This document shows, one piece after another, positions 1 to 11,721 of a DNA stretch of 64,000 bases (the stretch's first letter is position 1; every line of letters begins with the position of its first letter). The notes under the pieces were generated by a model that worked only from the letters and a program-made list of their open reading frames with translations, had not been told where the DNA came from and searched no databases. Location of the stretch: the NCBI RefSeq assembly GCF_014931215.1, contig NZ_CP063089.1:186001-250000 (forward strand), written 5' to 3'. This DNA is from Campylobacter sp. 2014D-0216 (GTDB taxonomy: Bacteria; Campylobacterota; Campylobacteria; Campylobacterales; Campylobacteraceae). A program made the position numbers and the translations under genes.

Positions 1-729
1 ATTTATACTCCAAAAAGCTTAAAAGATGAAAATATTATAAAAGATATTAAAAGTTTAAAACCAGATTTTATAGTTGTTGCTGCTTATGGGAAAATTTTAC
101 CAAAAGAAATTTTAGATATCGCTCCTTGTATTAATCTACATGCTTCTTTACTTCCTAAATATCGTGGAGCTTCGCCGATACAAAGCGCTATTTTAAATGG
201 AGATAAAATAAGCGGGGTTTGCACGATGCTTATGGAAGAAGGGCTTGATAGTGGTGCTATTTTAGAAAGCATAGAATGTGATATAGAAGGTAAAAATTCA
301 GCCGAGGTTTTTGTAATGCTTTCCAATTTAGCAGCTAAACTTACTATTTCTACGCTTTTGAATTTTGAAAAAATTACTCCAAAAAAGCAAGATGAAAGTT
401 TGGTTACGCATTGTAAAAAAATCAAAAAAGAACATGGATTGATTGTTTTAGATAATGCGAGTGAAATCTATCAAAAATTTCTAGCTTTTGCTCCTTGGCC
501 TGGAATTTTTTTAGAAAATGGTTTGAAATTTTTAGATATTGAATTGGTTGATAGTGAAAAAACTCAAAAATCAGGTGTAATTTTGCAAGTAGAAAAGGAA
601 GGCTTTTTGCTTACATGTGAAACAGGTATTTTGAGGATTAAAACTTTACAAGAGAGTGGAAAAAAAGCCTTAGATGCCAAGACTTATTTAAATGGAAAAA
701 GGTTAAAACTTGGAGATAGTTTATTTTGA
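1..729 (+). CDS. fmt: Methionyl-tRNA formyltransferase, 3' part (5' end outside window)
   Basis: Formylates the amino group of initiator Met-tRNA using 10-formyl-tetrahydrofolate. The reading frame is open from base 1, so the gene starts upstream; 242 residues are visible. The formyltransferase core is clear: N45 and H47 with the SLLPKYRG loop, and D83 in LDSG. These align with N108, H110 and D146 of the E. coli enzyme, so about 63 residues are missing. The rest is the C-terminal tRNA-contacting domain (FAPWPGIFL region). The stop lies inside birA (20-base overlap), suggesting coupled translation. The call is secure. Confidence 0.95.
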   Translation: MYTPKSLKDENIIKDIKSLKPDFIVVAAYGKILPKEILDIAPCINLHASLLPKYRGASPIQSAILNGDKISGVCTMLMEEGLDSGAILESIECDIEGKNSAEVFVMLSNLAAKLTISTLLNFEKITPKKQDESLVTHCKKIKKEHGLIVLDNASEIYQKFLAFAPWPGIFLENGLKFLDIELVDSEKTQKSGVILQVEKEGFLLTCETGILRIKTLQESGKKALDAKTYLNGKRLKLGDSLF

Positions 730-1345
730 TGAGCTTGAATCAACTCAAATTTATTTAAGTGATAAAATTCGTAATGGTGAAATCGCAAATAATACTGCTA
801 TTTGTGCTTTTGTTCAAAGTGCTGGTATAGGTAGTAGAGATAATACATGGCAGAGTAAGCAAGGTAATTTACATGTGTCTTTTTGTGTAAAAACTCAAGA
901 ACTAGCACAAGATCTTCCTTTAGCTTCTGCAAGCATATATTTTGCGTTCTTGATGAAAGAAGTACTGCAAAAGCATGATTCAAAAGTGTGGATTAAATGG
1001 CCTAATGATTTTTACATAGAAGATAAAAAAATAGGTGGCTTAATGAGTTCTAAAATCAATGAATTTTTAGTAGTGGGAATGGGAATTAACCTCAAATATG
1101 CTCCATTTAATGCTGAAATTTTAGATATAGAAATAGACATTAAAGATCTTTTAAATGAATACTTTTTTTATGTGAATGAGAAGACTTTATGGAAGAATAT
1201 TTTTAGCAAGTATATGTTAGAATTTGAAAAATCAAGAAATTTTTTTATACATAATGAAGGCAAAATTTTATCACTAAAAGATGCCTTGTTGTATAAAGAT
1301 GGTTCTATATTGTTAGATAATAAAAGGATATATAGTTTAAGATGA
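710..1345 (+). CDS. birA: Biotin--[acetyl-CoA-carboxylase] ligase, short form
   Basis: Attaches biotin to the carrier protein of acetyl-CoA carboxylase (accD of the same enzyme is at 20.4 kb). At 211 residues it has only the catalytic and a short C-terminal part, with no N-terminal helix-turn-helix, so it should not act as a biotin-operon repressor. Landmarks are the biotinyl-AMP loop around residues 39-47 (GIGSRDNTW, normally GRGRRGRxW) and the WIKWPND...KKIGGLM region. The start is TTG at 710, inside fmt; the stop overlaps parA by 4 bases. The altered GRGRRG loop is a mild oddity. Confidence 0.9.
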   Translation: MEIVYFDELESTQIYLSDKIRNGEIANNTAICAFVQSAGIGSRDNTWQSKQGNLHVSFCVKTQELAQDLPLASASIYFAFLMKEVLQKHDSKVWIKWPNDFYIEDKKIGGLMSSKINEFLVVGMGINLKYAPFNAEILDIEIDIKDLLNEYFFYVNEKTLWKNIFSKYMLEFEKSRNFFIHNEGKILSLKDALLYKDGSILLDNKRIYSLR

Positions 1346-2124
1346 GTGAGATAATAACTATTGCAAATCAAAAAGGTGGAGTAGGTAAGACCACAACTGC
1401 CATTAACTTGGCAGCTTCTTTGGCAGTAGCTGAAAAAAAAGTGCTTTTGATAGACATCGATCCACAAGCAAATGCTACAACAGGACTTGGTTTTAATAGA
1501 AGTAACTATGAATACAATATTTACCATGTGTTTATAGGTAGAAAAAAACTTTCAGAAATTATTTTAAAAACCGAACTTCCACAGTTATATTTAGCACCTT
1601 CTAATATTTCTTTGGTGGGTATCGAGCAAGAAGTGGTAAAAGAAAGTGGTGAATATAGAACAATTTTAAGAGAAAAAATTAAAGAAATTGCTAAAGATTA
1701 TGATTTTATCATCATTGATTCACCGCCTGCGCTTGGAAGTATTACAGTAAATGCTTTTGCAGCAAGCGATAGTGTTATCATTCCTATTCAGTGTGAGTTT
1801 TATGCACTTGAAGGCGTTGCGATGGTTTTAAACACTATTAAATTTGTGAAAAAAACTATTAATCCAAAGCTAAAAATCAAAGGCTTTTTACCGACTATGT
1901 ATAGCTCTCAAAACAATCTTTCCAAAGATACAGTGGAAGATTTAAAACAGAATTTTAAGCAAAAGCTATTTAGAACAGGTGACAATGAAGATGATTTTAT
2001 AATCATACCAAGAAATGTAAAACTTGCTGAAAGCCCAAGCTATGGAAAGCCTATTATACTTTATGATATAAAATCACCAGGTTCTTTGGCTTATCAAAAT
2101 TTAGCACACTCTATATTAGGATAA
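1342..2124 (+). CDS. parA: Chromosome-partitioning ATPase ParA (Soj)
   Basis: MinD/ParA-family deviant Walker ATPase that works with ParB in origin segregation. The 260-residue protein has the deviant P-loop KGGVGKTT at residues 11-18, the IDIDPQANAT switch and the IIIDSPPALG motif. It starts with ATG overlapping the birA stop, and parB follows after 3 bases, so the pair is one transcript. No plasmid features surround it and the neighbours are core genes, so this is the chromosomal copy. Confidence 0.96.
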   Translation: MSEIITIANQKGGVGKTTTAINLAASLAVAEKKVLLIDIDPQANATTGLGFNRSNYEYNIYHVFIGRKKLSEIILKTELPQLYLAPSNISLVGIEQEVVKESGEYRTILREKIKEIAKDYDFIIIDSPPALGSITVNAFAASDSVIIPIQCEFYALEGVAMVLNTIKFVKKTINPKLKIKGFLPTMYSSQNNLSKDTVEDLKQNFKQKLFRTGDNEDDFIIIPRNVKLAESPSYGKPIILYDIKSPGSLAYQNLAHSILG

Positions 2125-2127
2125 ATT

Positions 2128-2979
2128 ATGGCAAAAAAAAGTGCATTAGGAAGAGGTTTAAGTAGTATTTTAGCTGATATTGATGAGGTTTATGAAAAAG
2201 AATTGGGTTCAAATGAAGGAAAGATAGAAGAGATTGATATCGAATTAATTAGCCCAAACCCTTATCAGCCAAGAAAAAATTTTGATGAACAAGCTTTAGA
2301 AGAACTAGCAGGTTCGATTAAAGAATATGGCTTAATTCAACCTGTGGTGGTTTTTAAAAAAGATGAGTTTGAATATATTTTAATAGCAGGTGAAAGAAGA
2401 TTTAGAGCATGTAAGCTTTTGGATAAAGAGCAAATTAAGGCCGTAGTTTTAAATGTTGATGATATAAAATTACGCGAACTTGCACTCATAGAAAACATTC
2501 AAAGAGAAAATCTAAACCCTATAGAATTAGCACATTCTTACAAGGAACTACTAGAAATTCACGATATTACCCAAGAAAAACTAGCTGATCTTATCCATAA
2601 ATCAAGACCGCAAATTGCAAACACATTAAGACTTTTAAATTTAAACGAACAAACGCAAAATTTTCTTATAGAAGGTAAAATTTCCCAAGGTCATGCAAAA
2701 GTTTTAGTAGGGCTTGAAAAAGATGAAGAAAAGATGATCGTTGATACGATCATAGGGCAAAAACTTAATGTAAGAGAAACAGAAAAATTAATTAAAAACT
2801 TTAAAAATACTAACCATTTAGAAAAAAATACAAATTTAAACAAACAGTATCAATCCATGGAAAACCTAAAAGATAAAATTCACTCACTAGGTTTTAGAGT
2901 AAATGCAAAAGATTTGAAGCTAACGATTACTTTTTCGAACGAAGAAGAGGTAAAGGAATTCCTAAAAACATTTAATTAA
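2128..2979 (+). CDS. parB: Chromosome-partitioning protein ParB (Spo0J)
   Basis: Sequence-specific CTPase and DNA clamp that loads at parS and is moved by ParA. The 283-residue protein has the N-terminal ParB/Srx domain (NPYQPRKNFDE, then the GERRFRACK nucleotide-binding motif), a central helix-turn-helix (ITQEKLADLIHKSRPQIANT) and a short C-terminal dimerisation domain. It directly follows parA. A hairpin overlaps its stop, separating it from the atp operon. No obvious parS palindrome was spotted nearby, but a full scan by eye was not possible. Confidence 0.96.
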   Translation: MAKKSALGRGLSSILADIDEVYEKELGSNEGKIEEIDIELISPNPYQPRKNFDEQALEELAGSIKEYGLIQPVVVFKKDEFEYILIAGERRFRACKLLDKEQIKAVVLNVDDIKLRELALIENIQRENLNPIELAHSYKELLEIHDITQEKLADLIHKSRPQIANTLRLLNLNEQTQNFLIEGKISQGHAKVLVGLEKDEEKMIVDTIIGQKLNVRETEKLIKNFKNTNHLEKNTNLNKQYQSMENLKDKIHSLGFRVNAKDLKLTITFSNEEEVKEFLKTFN

Positions 2980-2992
2980 ATATGTTTTTAGG
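2961..2992 (+). terminator. Hairpin at the end of parAB
   Basis: An 11-bp perfect stem pairs CCTAAAAACAT (2961-2971) with ATGTTTTTAGG (2982-2992) around a 10-base loop that holds the parB stop codon. It is followed by a T-rich stretch and lies just upstream of the -10 box of the atp operon. It probably limits read-through of parAB into atp. Confidence 0.6.
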
Positions 2993-3002
2993 TATATTTT
3001 GA

Positions 3003-3008
3003 TATAAT
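3003..3008 (+). promoter_or_regulatory. -10 box of the atp operon
   Basis: TATAAT in a T-rich context about 35 bases before the atpF' ATG, with the ribosome site TTAGGAG in between. It fits the Campylobacter sigma-70 pattern, which relies on an extended, T-rich -10 region and a weak -35. Confidence 0.6.
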
Positions 3009-3042
3009 TTCGCGTTTTATTTAGATTTATTTAGGAGTATTA

Positions 3043-3468
3043 ATGTTTAATGATGTACATTTTTCCATCATGATAGCCACTGGTGTCATTTTTTTGCTTA
3101 TGATAGCAATTTTAAATTCTATACTCTATAAACCTTTACTTAAATTTATGGATTCTAGGGATTTAACTATTAAAAATGACGAAGAAAAGATGAAGAAAAA
3201 CTCTGATGATGTTTCGAATGTAGAAAGTGAGTTGGAAAAAATTCATATTCAAACAAGAGATGAAATCAATCAAATCAAGGCAAAAGCTATAGAAGAAGCT
3301 AAATTAAAACAAGAAAAAGAAATATCAGCAAAGAAAAAAGAATTAGAAGATCAAATGCTTGTTTTTCTTAAAAGCCTAAAAGAAAAAGAAAAAGAATTAA
3401 AAGAAGAAATGCGTTCTAAAATACCAGAATTTAAACAAAGCTTTAAAAATAGCTTGAGTAAAATTTAA
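3043..3468 (+). CDS. atpF': ATP synthase F0 subunit b'
   Basis: One of two b-type stator subunits of the F1F0 ATP synthase. The 141-residue protein has one N-terminal membrane helix (about residues 8-28) followed by a long charged, Lys/Glu-rich coiled coil, with no catalytic motif. It is the first gene of the operon, preceded by TTAGGAG. Having separate b and b' subunits is usual in epsilonproteobacteria, and together they form the peripheral stalk heterodimer. Confidence 0.92.
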   Translation: MFNDVHFSIMIATGVIFLLMIAILNSILYKPLLKFMDSRDLTIKNDEEKMKKNSDDVSNVESELEKIHIQTRDEINQIKAKAIEEAKLKQEKEISAKKKELEDQMLVFLKSLKEKEKELKEEMRSKIPEFKQSFKNSLSKI

Positions 3469-3477
3469 GGAAATTTA

Positions 3478-3990
3478 ATGTTAAGAAAAATTGCAATTTT
3501 ATCAGTGCTTCCTTTTTATGCTTTAGCAGCAGGTAATGGAAGTGGCGAGTATGACATCGTTCCAAGAGCGGTTAATTTTGTTTTATTTGCTGCAATTTTA
3601 TATTATTTTATTGCAACACCTTTAAAGAATTTTTACCATGGAAGGATTGCAAAAATTGCTTCTAAGATGAATGAAATTCAGGAAAAATTGATCGCAAGTA
3701 AAAATCAAAAACTAGAAATGATGAAAAAGCTTGATCATGCTAAACAAGAAGCAAGTAATGCTATAATACTTGCAAAAAAAGAAGCAGAAATCATCACAAA
3801 CAAGATAGAAGAAGAAACAAAATTAGAAATCAGTGTTTTAGAAAAAGCATACGAAGAACACAAAGACTATGAGATGAGAAAAATGGAAAAAGAAGTGGTA
3901 AAAGCTGTTTTAGATGAAATCTTTGAAGATCAGAACTTACAACTTCAGCAAAAAGAAATTTTAAATATCATGATGAAGAAGGTGTCTTGA
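3478..3990 (+). CDS. atpF: ATP synthase F0 subunit b
   Basis: Second stator subunit, 170 residues. It begins with a signal-peptide-like hydrophobic segment (residues 1-18, ending ALAAG), then a membrane segment near residues 31-47 (VNFVLFAAILYYFIATP) and a coiled coil that binds delta and F1. The extra leading hydrophobic segment is not present in E. coli b. The stop TGA overlaps the atpH ATG (TGATG), indicating translational coupling. Confidence 0.93.
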   Translation: MLRKIAILSVLPFYALAAGNGSGEYDIVPRAVNFVLFAAILYYFIATPLKNFYHGRIAKIASKMNEIQEKLIASKNQKLEMMKKLDHAKQEASNAIILAKKEAEIITNKIEEETKLEISVLEKAYEEHKDYEMRKMEKEVVKAVLDEIFEDQNLQLQQKEILNIMMKKVS

Positions 3991-4511
3991 TGGAAAGTGT
4001 AATCGCAAAAACATATGCAAAAGCTATATTAGAAAGAAATGATTTTGAAGATTTTTTTTCAAAATTATTACAGTTAAGTTCAGCTTTTTCATCTACCAAA
4101 TTTGTAGATATTTTAAACTCTTATGAACTTAAACAAGAAAAAAAATTAGAATTTATACTTTCTTTATTGGATAACCCAAGTGAAGCCTTTAAAAATTTTA
4201 TGGCTTTAATTGTGAATAACAGTAGAGAAATGTTAATTCCAGAGATCACTAAAGAATTAAGTGAGCAAAAAGCATTAAAAGAAAACACATTCTTAGGGCA
4301 AGTTTATTCAAAAGAAAAATTAAGCGAAGAAGAGATTAGAAATTTAGAAGAAAAACTTAGCCATAAATTTAATGCAAAAATTAGATTAGATAGTAAAGTA
4401 AGTGATAACGATAGTGTGAAAATTAGCTTAGATGGACTTGGATATGAAATTTCATTTTCAATGCAAAGCTTAAAAGCTAAAATGAATGAATATATATTAA
4501 AAGCAATTTAA
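3990..4511 (+). CDS. atpH: ATP synthase F1 subunit delta
   Basis: Links the peripheral stalk to the top of the F1 head. It has 173 residues, with the N-terminal helical domain (VIAKTYAKAI start) and the C-terminal region (FNAKIRLDSKV...) typical of the OSCP/delta family. The start was set at ATG 3990, which overlaps the atpF stop; an in-frame TTG lies one codon upstream. atpA follows with a strong AAGGAGAT site. Confidence 0.93.
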   Translation: MESVIAKTYAKAILERNDFEDFFSKLLQLSSAFSSTKFVDILNSYELKQEKKLEFILSLLDNPSEAFKNFMALIVNNSREMLIPEITKELSEQKALKENTFLGQVYSKEKLSEEEIRNLEEKLSHKFNAKIRLDSKVSDNDSVKISLDGLGYEISFSMQSLKAKMNEYILKAI

Positions 4512-4520
4512 GGAGATTTG

Positions 4521-6026
4521 ATGAAATTTAAAGCAGATGAAATTAGTTCTATTATAAAAGAGAGAATTGAAAAATTTGACTTTAATCTTGAAATAGAAGA
4601 AACCGGTAAAATTATTTCAGTTGCTGATGGTGTTGCTAAGGTATATGGCCTTAAAAATGCTATGGCTGGAGAAATGGTTGAATTTGAAAATGGCGAAAAA
4701 GGTATGGTACTTAACCTTGAAGAATCAAGCGTAGGCATTGTTATCTTAGGTAAGGGACTTGGGCTTAAAGAAGGAAGTTCAGTTAAGAGACTAAAAAAAC
4801 TTTTAAAAGTCCCAGTGGGCGATGCATTGATAGGTCGTGTTGTAAATGCTTTAGGTGAGCCAATTGATGCTAAAGGTGTAATTGAAGCAAGCGAATACCG
4901 CTTTGTAGAAGAAAAAGCAAAAGGTATTATGGCTAGAAAAAGCGTTCATGAGCCATTACATACAGGTATTAAAGCGATTGACGCTTTGGTTCCAATCGGT
5001 AGAGGCCAAAGAGAGTTGATTATCGGTGATAGACAAACCGGTAAAACTACTGTAGCTATTGACACTATCATTAGCCAAAAAGGTAAAGATGTTATTTGTA
5101 TATATGTTGCGATAGGTCAAAAGCAAAGTACAGTAGCTCAAGTGGTTAAAAAACTAGAAGAATACGGTGCTATGGATTATAGTATAGTAGTAAATGCAGG
5201 TGCTTCAGATCCTGCTGCATTGCAATACCTTGCTCCATATACTGGTGTAACTATGGGTGAATATTTTAGAGATAATTCTAGACACGCATTGATCGTTTAT
5301 GATGATTTAAGTAAACATGCGGTTGCATATCGTGAAATGTCTTTGATTTTACGTCGTCCTCCAGGCCGTGAAGCATATCCTGGTGATGTATTTTATCTAC
5401 ATTCAAGATTGCTTGAAAGAGCAAGTAAGCTAAGCGATGAACTTGGCGCAGGAAGTTTGACTGCATTGCCAATTATCGAAACTCAAGCAGGTGATGTATC
5501 AGCATACATTCCAACTAATGTTATTTCGATTACAGATGGGCAAATTTTCTTGGAAACAGATTTGTTTAACTCAGGTATTCGTCCTGCAATTAACGTTGGT
5601 TTATCAGTATCTCGTGTTGGTGGTGCTGCACAAATCAAAGCAACAAAACAAGTTTCAGGTACACTAAGACTTGATCTAGCTCAATATAGAGAGTTGCAAG
5701 CTTTTGCACAATTTGCAAGTGATTTGGATGAAGCTAGTAGAAAACAACTTGAGCGTGGACAAAGAATGGTTGAAGTGTTAAAACAGCCTCCTTATTCTCC
5801 ACTTTCAGCAGAAAATCAAGTTGTAATGATTTATGCAGGAACAAAAGGTTATTTAGATGATATCGCTGTTTCAAAAATCGGAGAATTTGAAGCAGCTTTA
5901 TATCCATTTATTGAGGCTAAATACCCAGAAATTTTTGAGCAAATTAGAACGAAAAAAGCTTTAGATAAAGACTTAGAAGAAAAACTAGCTAAAGCATTGA
6001 GTGAGTTTAAAGCAAACCATATATAA
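4521..6026 (+). CDS. atpA: ATP synthase F1 subunit alpha
   Basis: Non-catalytic nucleotide-binding subunit of F1, 501 residues. The Walker A GDRQTGKT is at 169-176, and the [27 protein letters not shown] block and the alpha/beta signature near [14 protein letters not shown] are intact. The ATG at 4521 was chosen because it lies at normal distance from AAGGAGAT; an in-frame TTG one codon earlier is less likely. The operon order b'-b-delta-alpha-gamma-beta-epsilon is the standard F1 order. Confidence 0.97.
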   Translation: MKFKADEISSIIKERIEKFDFNLEIEETGKIISVADGVAKVYGLKNAMAGEMVEFENGEKGMVLNLEESSVGIVILGKGLGLKEGSSVKRLKKLLKVPVGDALIGRVVNALGEPIDAKGVIEASEYRFVEEKAKGIMARKSVHEPLHTGIKAIDALVPIGRGQRELIIGDRQTGKTTVAIDTIISQKGKDVICIYVAIGQKQSTVAQVVKKLEEYGAMDYSIVVNAGASDPAALQYLAPYTGVTMGEYFRDNSRHALIVYDDLSKHAVAYREMSLILRRPPGREAYPGDVFYLHSRLLERASKLSDELGAGSLTALPIIETQAGDVSAYIPTNVISITDGQIFLETDLFNSGIRPAINVGLSVSRVGGAAQIKATKQVSGTLRLDLAQYRELQAFAQFASDLDEASRKQLERGQRMVEVLKQPPYSPLSAENQVVMIYAGTKGYLDDIAVSKIGEFEAALYPFIEAKYPEIFEQIRTKKALDKDLEEKLAKALSEFKANHI

Positions 6027-6035
6027 GGTTTTTAA

Positions 6036-8332
<2,297 letters not shown>

Positions 8333-8334
8333 TA

Positions 8335-8727
8335 ATGGATAACTTGATTCATATAGAGGTGGTAACACCTCTTGGTATGATTTACAATGATAATGTAAAA
8401 TCTGTAGTACTTCCTGGAAGTGAAGGTGAGTTTGGTGTGTTAAAAGGCCATGCTTCTTTGATATCTTCTTTAAAATCAGGAATTATCGATATAGAAAAAG
8501 CAGATTCAACTCATGAGTTAGTTGCTATTGATTCAGGCCATGTAAAAGTATCTGAAACTAAAGTTAGTGTTTTGGCTAAAGGTGCTGTTTGGGTTGGTGG
8601 AAATAGCGATAGCGAAATAGCAAAAAAATTAGAAGAAGCAAAAGATTTGATTAAATCTATGAGTAGCGATAGTGTAGCTTTGGCTTCTACTTTTGCTAAA
8701 ATGGACAATAATGTAAGGCAAAAATAG
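8335..8727 (+). CDS. atpC: ATP synthase F1 subunit epsilon
   Basis: Rotor subunit coupling gamma to the c-ring and modulating ATP hydrolysis. It has 130 residues: the beta-sandwich N-domain (HIEVVTPLGMIYNDNVKSVVLPGSEGEFGVLKGHA) and a helical C-terminal tail. It ends the atp cluster. The stop TAG shares its last base with the GTG start of the exbB/tolQ gene, so the Tol genes are probably co-transcribed. Confidence 0.95.
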   Translation: MDNLIHIEVVTPLGMIYNDNVKSVVLPGSEGEFGVLKGHASLISSLKSGIIDIEKADSTHELVAIDSGHVKVSETKVSVLAKGAVWVGGNSDSEIAKKLEEAKDLIKSMSSDSVALASTFAKMDNNVRQK

Positions 8728-9287
8728 TGGATTTTCAAGCAATTTTTCATTTTTTTGAAAATACAAGCTTAATCACTTATATTGTATTAGCTTGGCTTTC
8801 GGTGTATTTTATAGTTAGTTTTAGTATTTTATTTTCAAGAATGTCACTTATTAATAAGTGGATGCAAGATGAAAGTCAAGCTCTAGAAGCTTTAATGAGA
8901 GGCGAAAGAGACTTGAGCCAAAGTGCATCGATTTTAAAAAAATGTATTGAGATCGATGAAACTAAGATGAATATTTATAAAAATTCTGTAGAAAAAAAAG
9001 CAACAATAGGCTTAACTTGGCTTAGTATTATCGCTTCTACTTCACCTTTTATAGGGCTTTTTGGTACTGTTATTTCTATTCTTGAAACTTTTGGTGGTTT
9101 AGAAATGCAAAATTCTCTAAGTATTATTGCTCCTAAAATCAGCGAAGCTTTGGTAGCTACGGGTTGTGGGATTTTGGTTGCAATTCCAGCTTATAGTTTT
9201 CATTTGATTATTAAAAGAAAAGCATATGAGTTGATTAATATCTTAGATAGTGAGATTAAAGTATTAGTAAGTTCTTCAAAGGCTTAG
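8727..9287 (+). CDS. tolQ: ExbB/TolQ-type proton channel subunit
   Basis: Forms the inner-membrane proton channel that powers TolA/TonB. The 186-residue protein has three membrane segments: an N-terminal one (about 15-35) and two in the C-terminal half, the latter in the MotA/TolQ/ExbB domain (ATIGLTWLSIIASTSPFIGLFGTVISILETF ... EALVATGCGILVAIPAY). The start is GTG sharing one base with the atpC stop. TolQ is preferred over a TonB-specific ExbB because tolB, pal and cpoB follow in the same run. Confidence 0.88.
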   Translation: MDFQAIFHFFENTSLITYIVLAWLSVYFIVSFSILFSRMSLINKWMQDESQALEALMRGERDLSQSASILKKCIEIDETKMNIYKNSVEKKATIGLTWLSIIASTSPFIGLFGTVISILETFGGLEMQNSLSIIAPKISEALVATGCGILVAIPAYSFHLIIKRKAYELINILDSEIKVLVSSSKA

Positions 9288-9289
9288 TA

Positions 9290-9676
9290 ATGTTTTTAGA
9301 TGAAAAACCTGAATTAAACATTACGCCTTTGGTGGATATTATGCTAGTTTTACTAGCTATTTTGATGGTTACTGCGCCTAGTATTACTTATGAAGAAAAG
9401 GTGCAGCTTCCACAAGGATCACAAAAAGCTTCTAGCGCTCCAAATATTAAAAGCTTGATTATAACAATCAATGCAAAAAGAGAAATTTTTATAGGAAAAG
9501 ATAAATTTGATTTTGTAAGCTTTGCAGACAATATGAATGCCTTGAAAGTTCAGTATAATACACAAGAAACTGTCTTTATAAGAGCAGATAAAAATCTAAA
9601 ATACGACGATGTAATGAGTGTTTTAAGAACAATGAAGCATCTTGGTTTCCAAAAAGTTGCTTTGCAAACTGAGTAG
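9290..9676 (+). CDS. tolR: ExbD/TolR-type proton channel subunit
   Basis: Partner of the preceding channel protein, 128 residues. It has a single N-terminal membrane helix carrying the essential Asp in LNITPLVDIMLVLLAILMV, then a periplasmic domain (VFIRADKNLKYDDVMSVL). It starts 2 bases after tolQ. Context within the Tol-Pal block supports TolR; the family alone does not separate TolR from ExbD. Confidence 0.88.
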   Translation: MFLDEKPELNITPLVDIMLVLLAILMVTAPSITYEEKVQLPQGSQKASSAPNIKSLIITINAKREIFIGKDKFDFVSFADNMNALKVQYNTQETVFIRADKNLKYDDVMSVLRTMKHLGFQKVALQTE

Positions 9677-9679
9677 AAT

Positions 9680-10456
9680 ATGGAAGAAAATTCGATACGC
9701 AATCTTAAAGCACTTGTTTATTCGATTTTAATTTATTTTATCGTTATTTTTTTAGTTTTTTTTAAACTGATAGAGTACAAACCAAAAGCTATTGAATTTA
9801 CAGATGATCCTAATAGTTTTGTGAATATAGAACTTGGTGATAGTGTTAATACTAATCAAGTCAGTATTACACAAGAAGTACAAAAAGAAAATTTACAAAG
9901 CCTATTTGAAGAAAATCTTTTACAAAAATATACTACAAATAAAAATGTAAATACTCAAGATATAGACCAAAAAGCAAGTGTGTTTAATGATTTGTTTGGA
10001 AAAATAGAAGACTATCAAGAAGAAAAAACCACAAAAGTACAATCTTCAATGCCATCAAAAAAACCAATTTTTACTCAAAGAGAAAAGATTAATGATTTTT
10101 CTCAACAACTTAATGAAAATCTACAGTTAAATCAAGAGTTGGGGCAATCTCTTATGGAGCAAAAAATAGGAGCATATGATCAGTTTTTGGGCGCGGTGAG
10201 AAAATACCTTGAAGATCGATGGAGAATTTATAATCCTAGTGGAAATTTGAGTATCGAAGTAGAATTTGTTATAGATAATCACGGTCAATTTTATTTACTA
10301 AGTTCTACAAGTGCTTATAGTGATAATTTTGATAAAAAAGCAAAAGAATTTTTACAAAATTTAGAAGGAAAATACATAACTTTACCTCCAAATGGTAAAA
10401 TAAGAAAAATCAAAATGCAACTTAGCGATGTAATTGAGTTTAAAACGGAGAAATGA
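9680..10456 (+). CDS. tolA: TolA/TonB-like energy transducer
   Basis: Periplasm-spanning link between the TolQR motor and the outer membrane, 258 residues. It has one N-terminal membrane helix (about 13-33), a polar Gln/Glu/Lys-rich linker, and a C-terminal domain from about residue 165 (YDQFLGAVRKYLEDRWRIYNPSGNLSIEVEFVID) resembling TonB/TolA C-domains. Its place between tolR and tolB argues for TolA function. The linker is shorter than in E. coli TolA. tolA is assigned by position, since sequence in this family diverges fast. Confidence 0.78.
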   Translation: MEENSIRNLKALVYSILIYFIVIFLVFFKLIEYKPKAIEFTDDPNSFVNIELGDSVNTNQVSITQEVQKENLQSLFEENLLQKYTTNKNVNTQDIDQKASVFNDLFGKIEDYQEEKTTKVQSSMPSKKPIFTQREKINDFSQQLNENLQLNQELGQSLMEQKIGAYDQFLGAVRKYLEDRWRIYNPSGNLSIEVEFVIDNHGQFYLLSSTSAYSDNFDKKAKEFLQNLEGKYITLPPNGKIRKIKMQLSDVIEFKTEK

Positions 10457-11655
10457 TGAAAAGGATATTAGTTTTTTTATTTTTTTGTTCAGTGTTGTTT
10501 GGGCAAGATGCAACTATTTCAGTTGTAAATAAAGGCATGCAGCTGCCAACAATTTTTATCAAAGATCAATCTAAGCTTAGTGATTTAGATCTTAAGAAAA
10601 GTTTTTACAATATGCTAATTAACGACATCAAGGTGAGTTCTAATTTTGAATTAAGCCAAGATGAGGCGAAAAGCGATTATGTTTTTTCTTATGTTTTGAA
10701 TAAAAATGGCAAACTTTTAGATATTGATGTTGAAGTCTTAGCTGCTAATGAAACTAAGACAAGATTTTATGAACAAATTCTTTCTGTAGAAGAATACCCA
10801 TTTTTAGCACATAGAAGTGTTGCTCAAATGAATAGAAAACTCGGTTTTTCACCTGTAGATTGGATGGATCATAAAATTCTAATCGCAAGAACCCAAGGTA
10901 GCAAACATAGTGATATTTTACTAGCTGATTATACTTTAACTTATCAAAAAGTGTTGATTTCAAAAGGTTTAAATTTATTTCCAAAATGGGCAAATAAAGA
11001 ACAAAGCGCATTTTATTTTACAGCTTATGAAGATGAAATACCAACTCTTTATAAGTATAATATGAAAAATAAAAATATTACAAAAATAATTGCTAGCAAA
11101 GGCATGATGGTCGCTTCTGATGTGAGTGATGATGGTAAAAAAATACTTTTAACTATGGCCCCAAAAGATCAACCAGACGTTTATTTGTATGATATAGATA
11201 CAAAAAACCTTACGCAAATTACAAGTTATATTGGTATAGATGTAAATGGAAATTTTGTTGATGATGATAAAAAAATTGTTTTTGTATCAGACCGTTTGGG
11301 CTATCCAAATATCTTTATGCAAAATTTAGATACCAATCTAACAGAGCAGGTTGTTTTCCATGGTAAAAATAATTCATCTGTTTCTACATATAATCATTAT
11401 ATGGTATATTCAAGTAGAGAGGTAAATCAAAGGGGTGTTTTTAATCTGTATTTAATGTCAACTCAAAGTGACTATATCAGACAACTTACAGCTAATGGAA
11501 AAAATCTTTTTCCAAGATTTTCTAGCGATGGTCAAAGCATCGTATTTATAAAGTACTTGGGGTCACAAAGTGCTTTAGGTGTTATAAGAATCAATGCAAA
11601 CAAAGCATTTCATTATGGTTTAAAAATAGGAAAAATTCAATCAATTGATTGGTAA
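10456..11655 (+). CDS. tolB: Tol-Pal system beta-propeller protein TolB
   Basis: Periplasmic protein that binds Pal and TolA during outer-membrane constriction. It has about 399 residues with an N-terminal signal peptide (hydrophobic stretch ending near LFGQ), an N-terminal domain, and C-terminal WD40-like propeller repeats (ILLTMAPKDQPDVYLYD, IVFVSDRLGYPNIFMQ, FPRFSSDGQSIVFI). ATG 10456 shares one base with the upstream stop and is 5 bases after GGAG; ATG 10453 is the alternative. Confidence 0.93.
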   Translation: MKRILVFLFFCSVLFGQDATISVVNKGMQLPTIFIKDQSKLSDLDLKKSFYNMLINDIKVSSNFELSQDEAKSDYVFSYVLNKNGKLLDIDVEVLAANETKTRFYEQILSVEEYPFLAHRSVAQMNRKLGFSPVDWMDHKILIARTQGSKHSDILLADYTLTYQKVLISKGLNLFPKWANKEQSAFYFTAYEDEIPTLYKYNMKNKNITKIIASKGMMVASDVSDDGKKILLTMAPKDQPDVYLYDIDTKNLTQITSYIGIDVNGNFVDDDKKIVFVSDRLGYPNIFMQNLDTNLTEQVVFHGKNNSSVSTYNHYMVYSSREVNQRGVFNLYLMSTQSDYIRQLTANGKNLFPRFSSDGQSIVFIKYLGSQSALGVIRINANKAFHYGLKIGKIQSIDW

Positions 11656-11680
11656 AATATCAAAATAACATTTTTTTTGT

Positions 11681-11686
11681 TATAAT
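11681..11686 (+). promoter_or_regulatory. -10 box upstream of pal
   Basis: TATAAT preceded by an eight-T run, about 36 bases before the pal ATG in the tolB-pal gap. It allows pal and cpoB to be expressed more strongly than the upstream tol genes. Confidence 0.55.
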
Positions 11687-11721
11687 TAAGCATAATTTTT
11701 AAATAAAAAAAGGGGAAAGTA

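Noticed and set aside
1342-2979. parAB as sign of a plasmid or integrated element
   Set aside because: Flanked by birA, fmt and atp genes in tight operon spacing and with chromosomal-type sequences; no replication or mobilisation gene is present.
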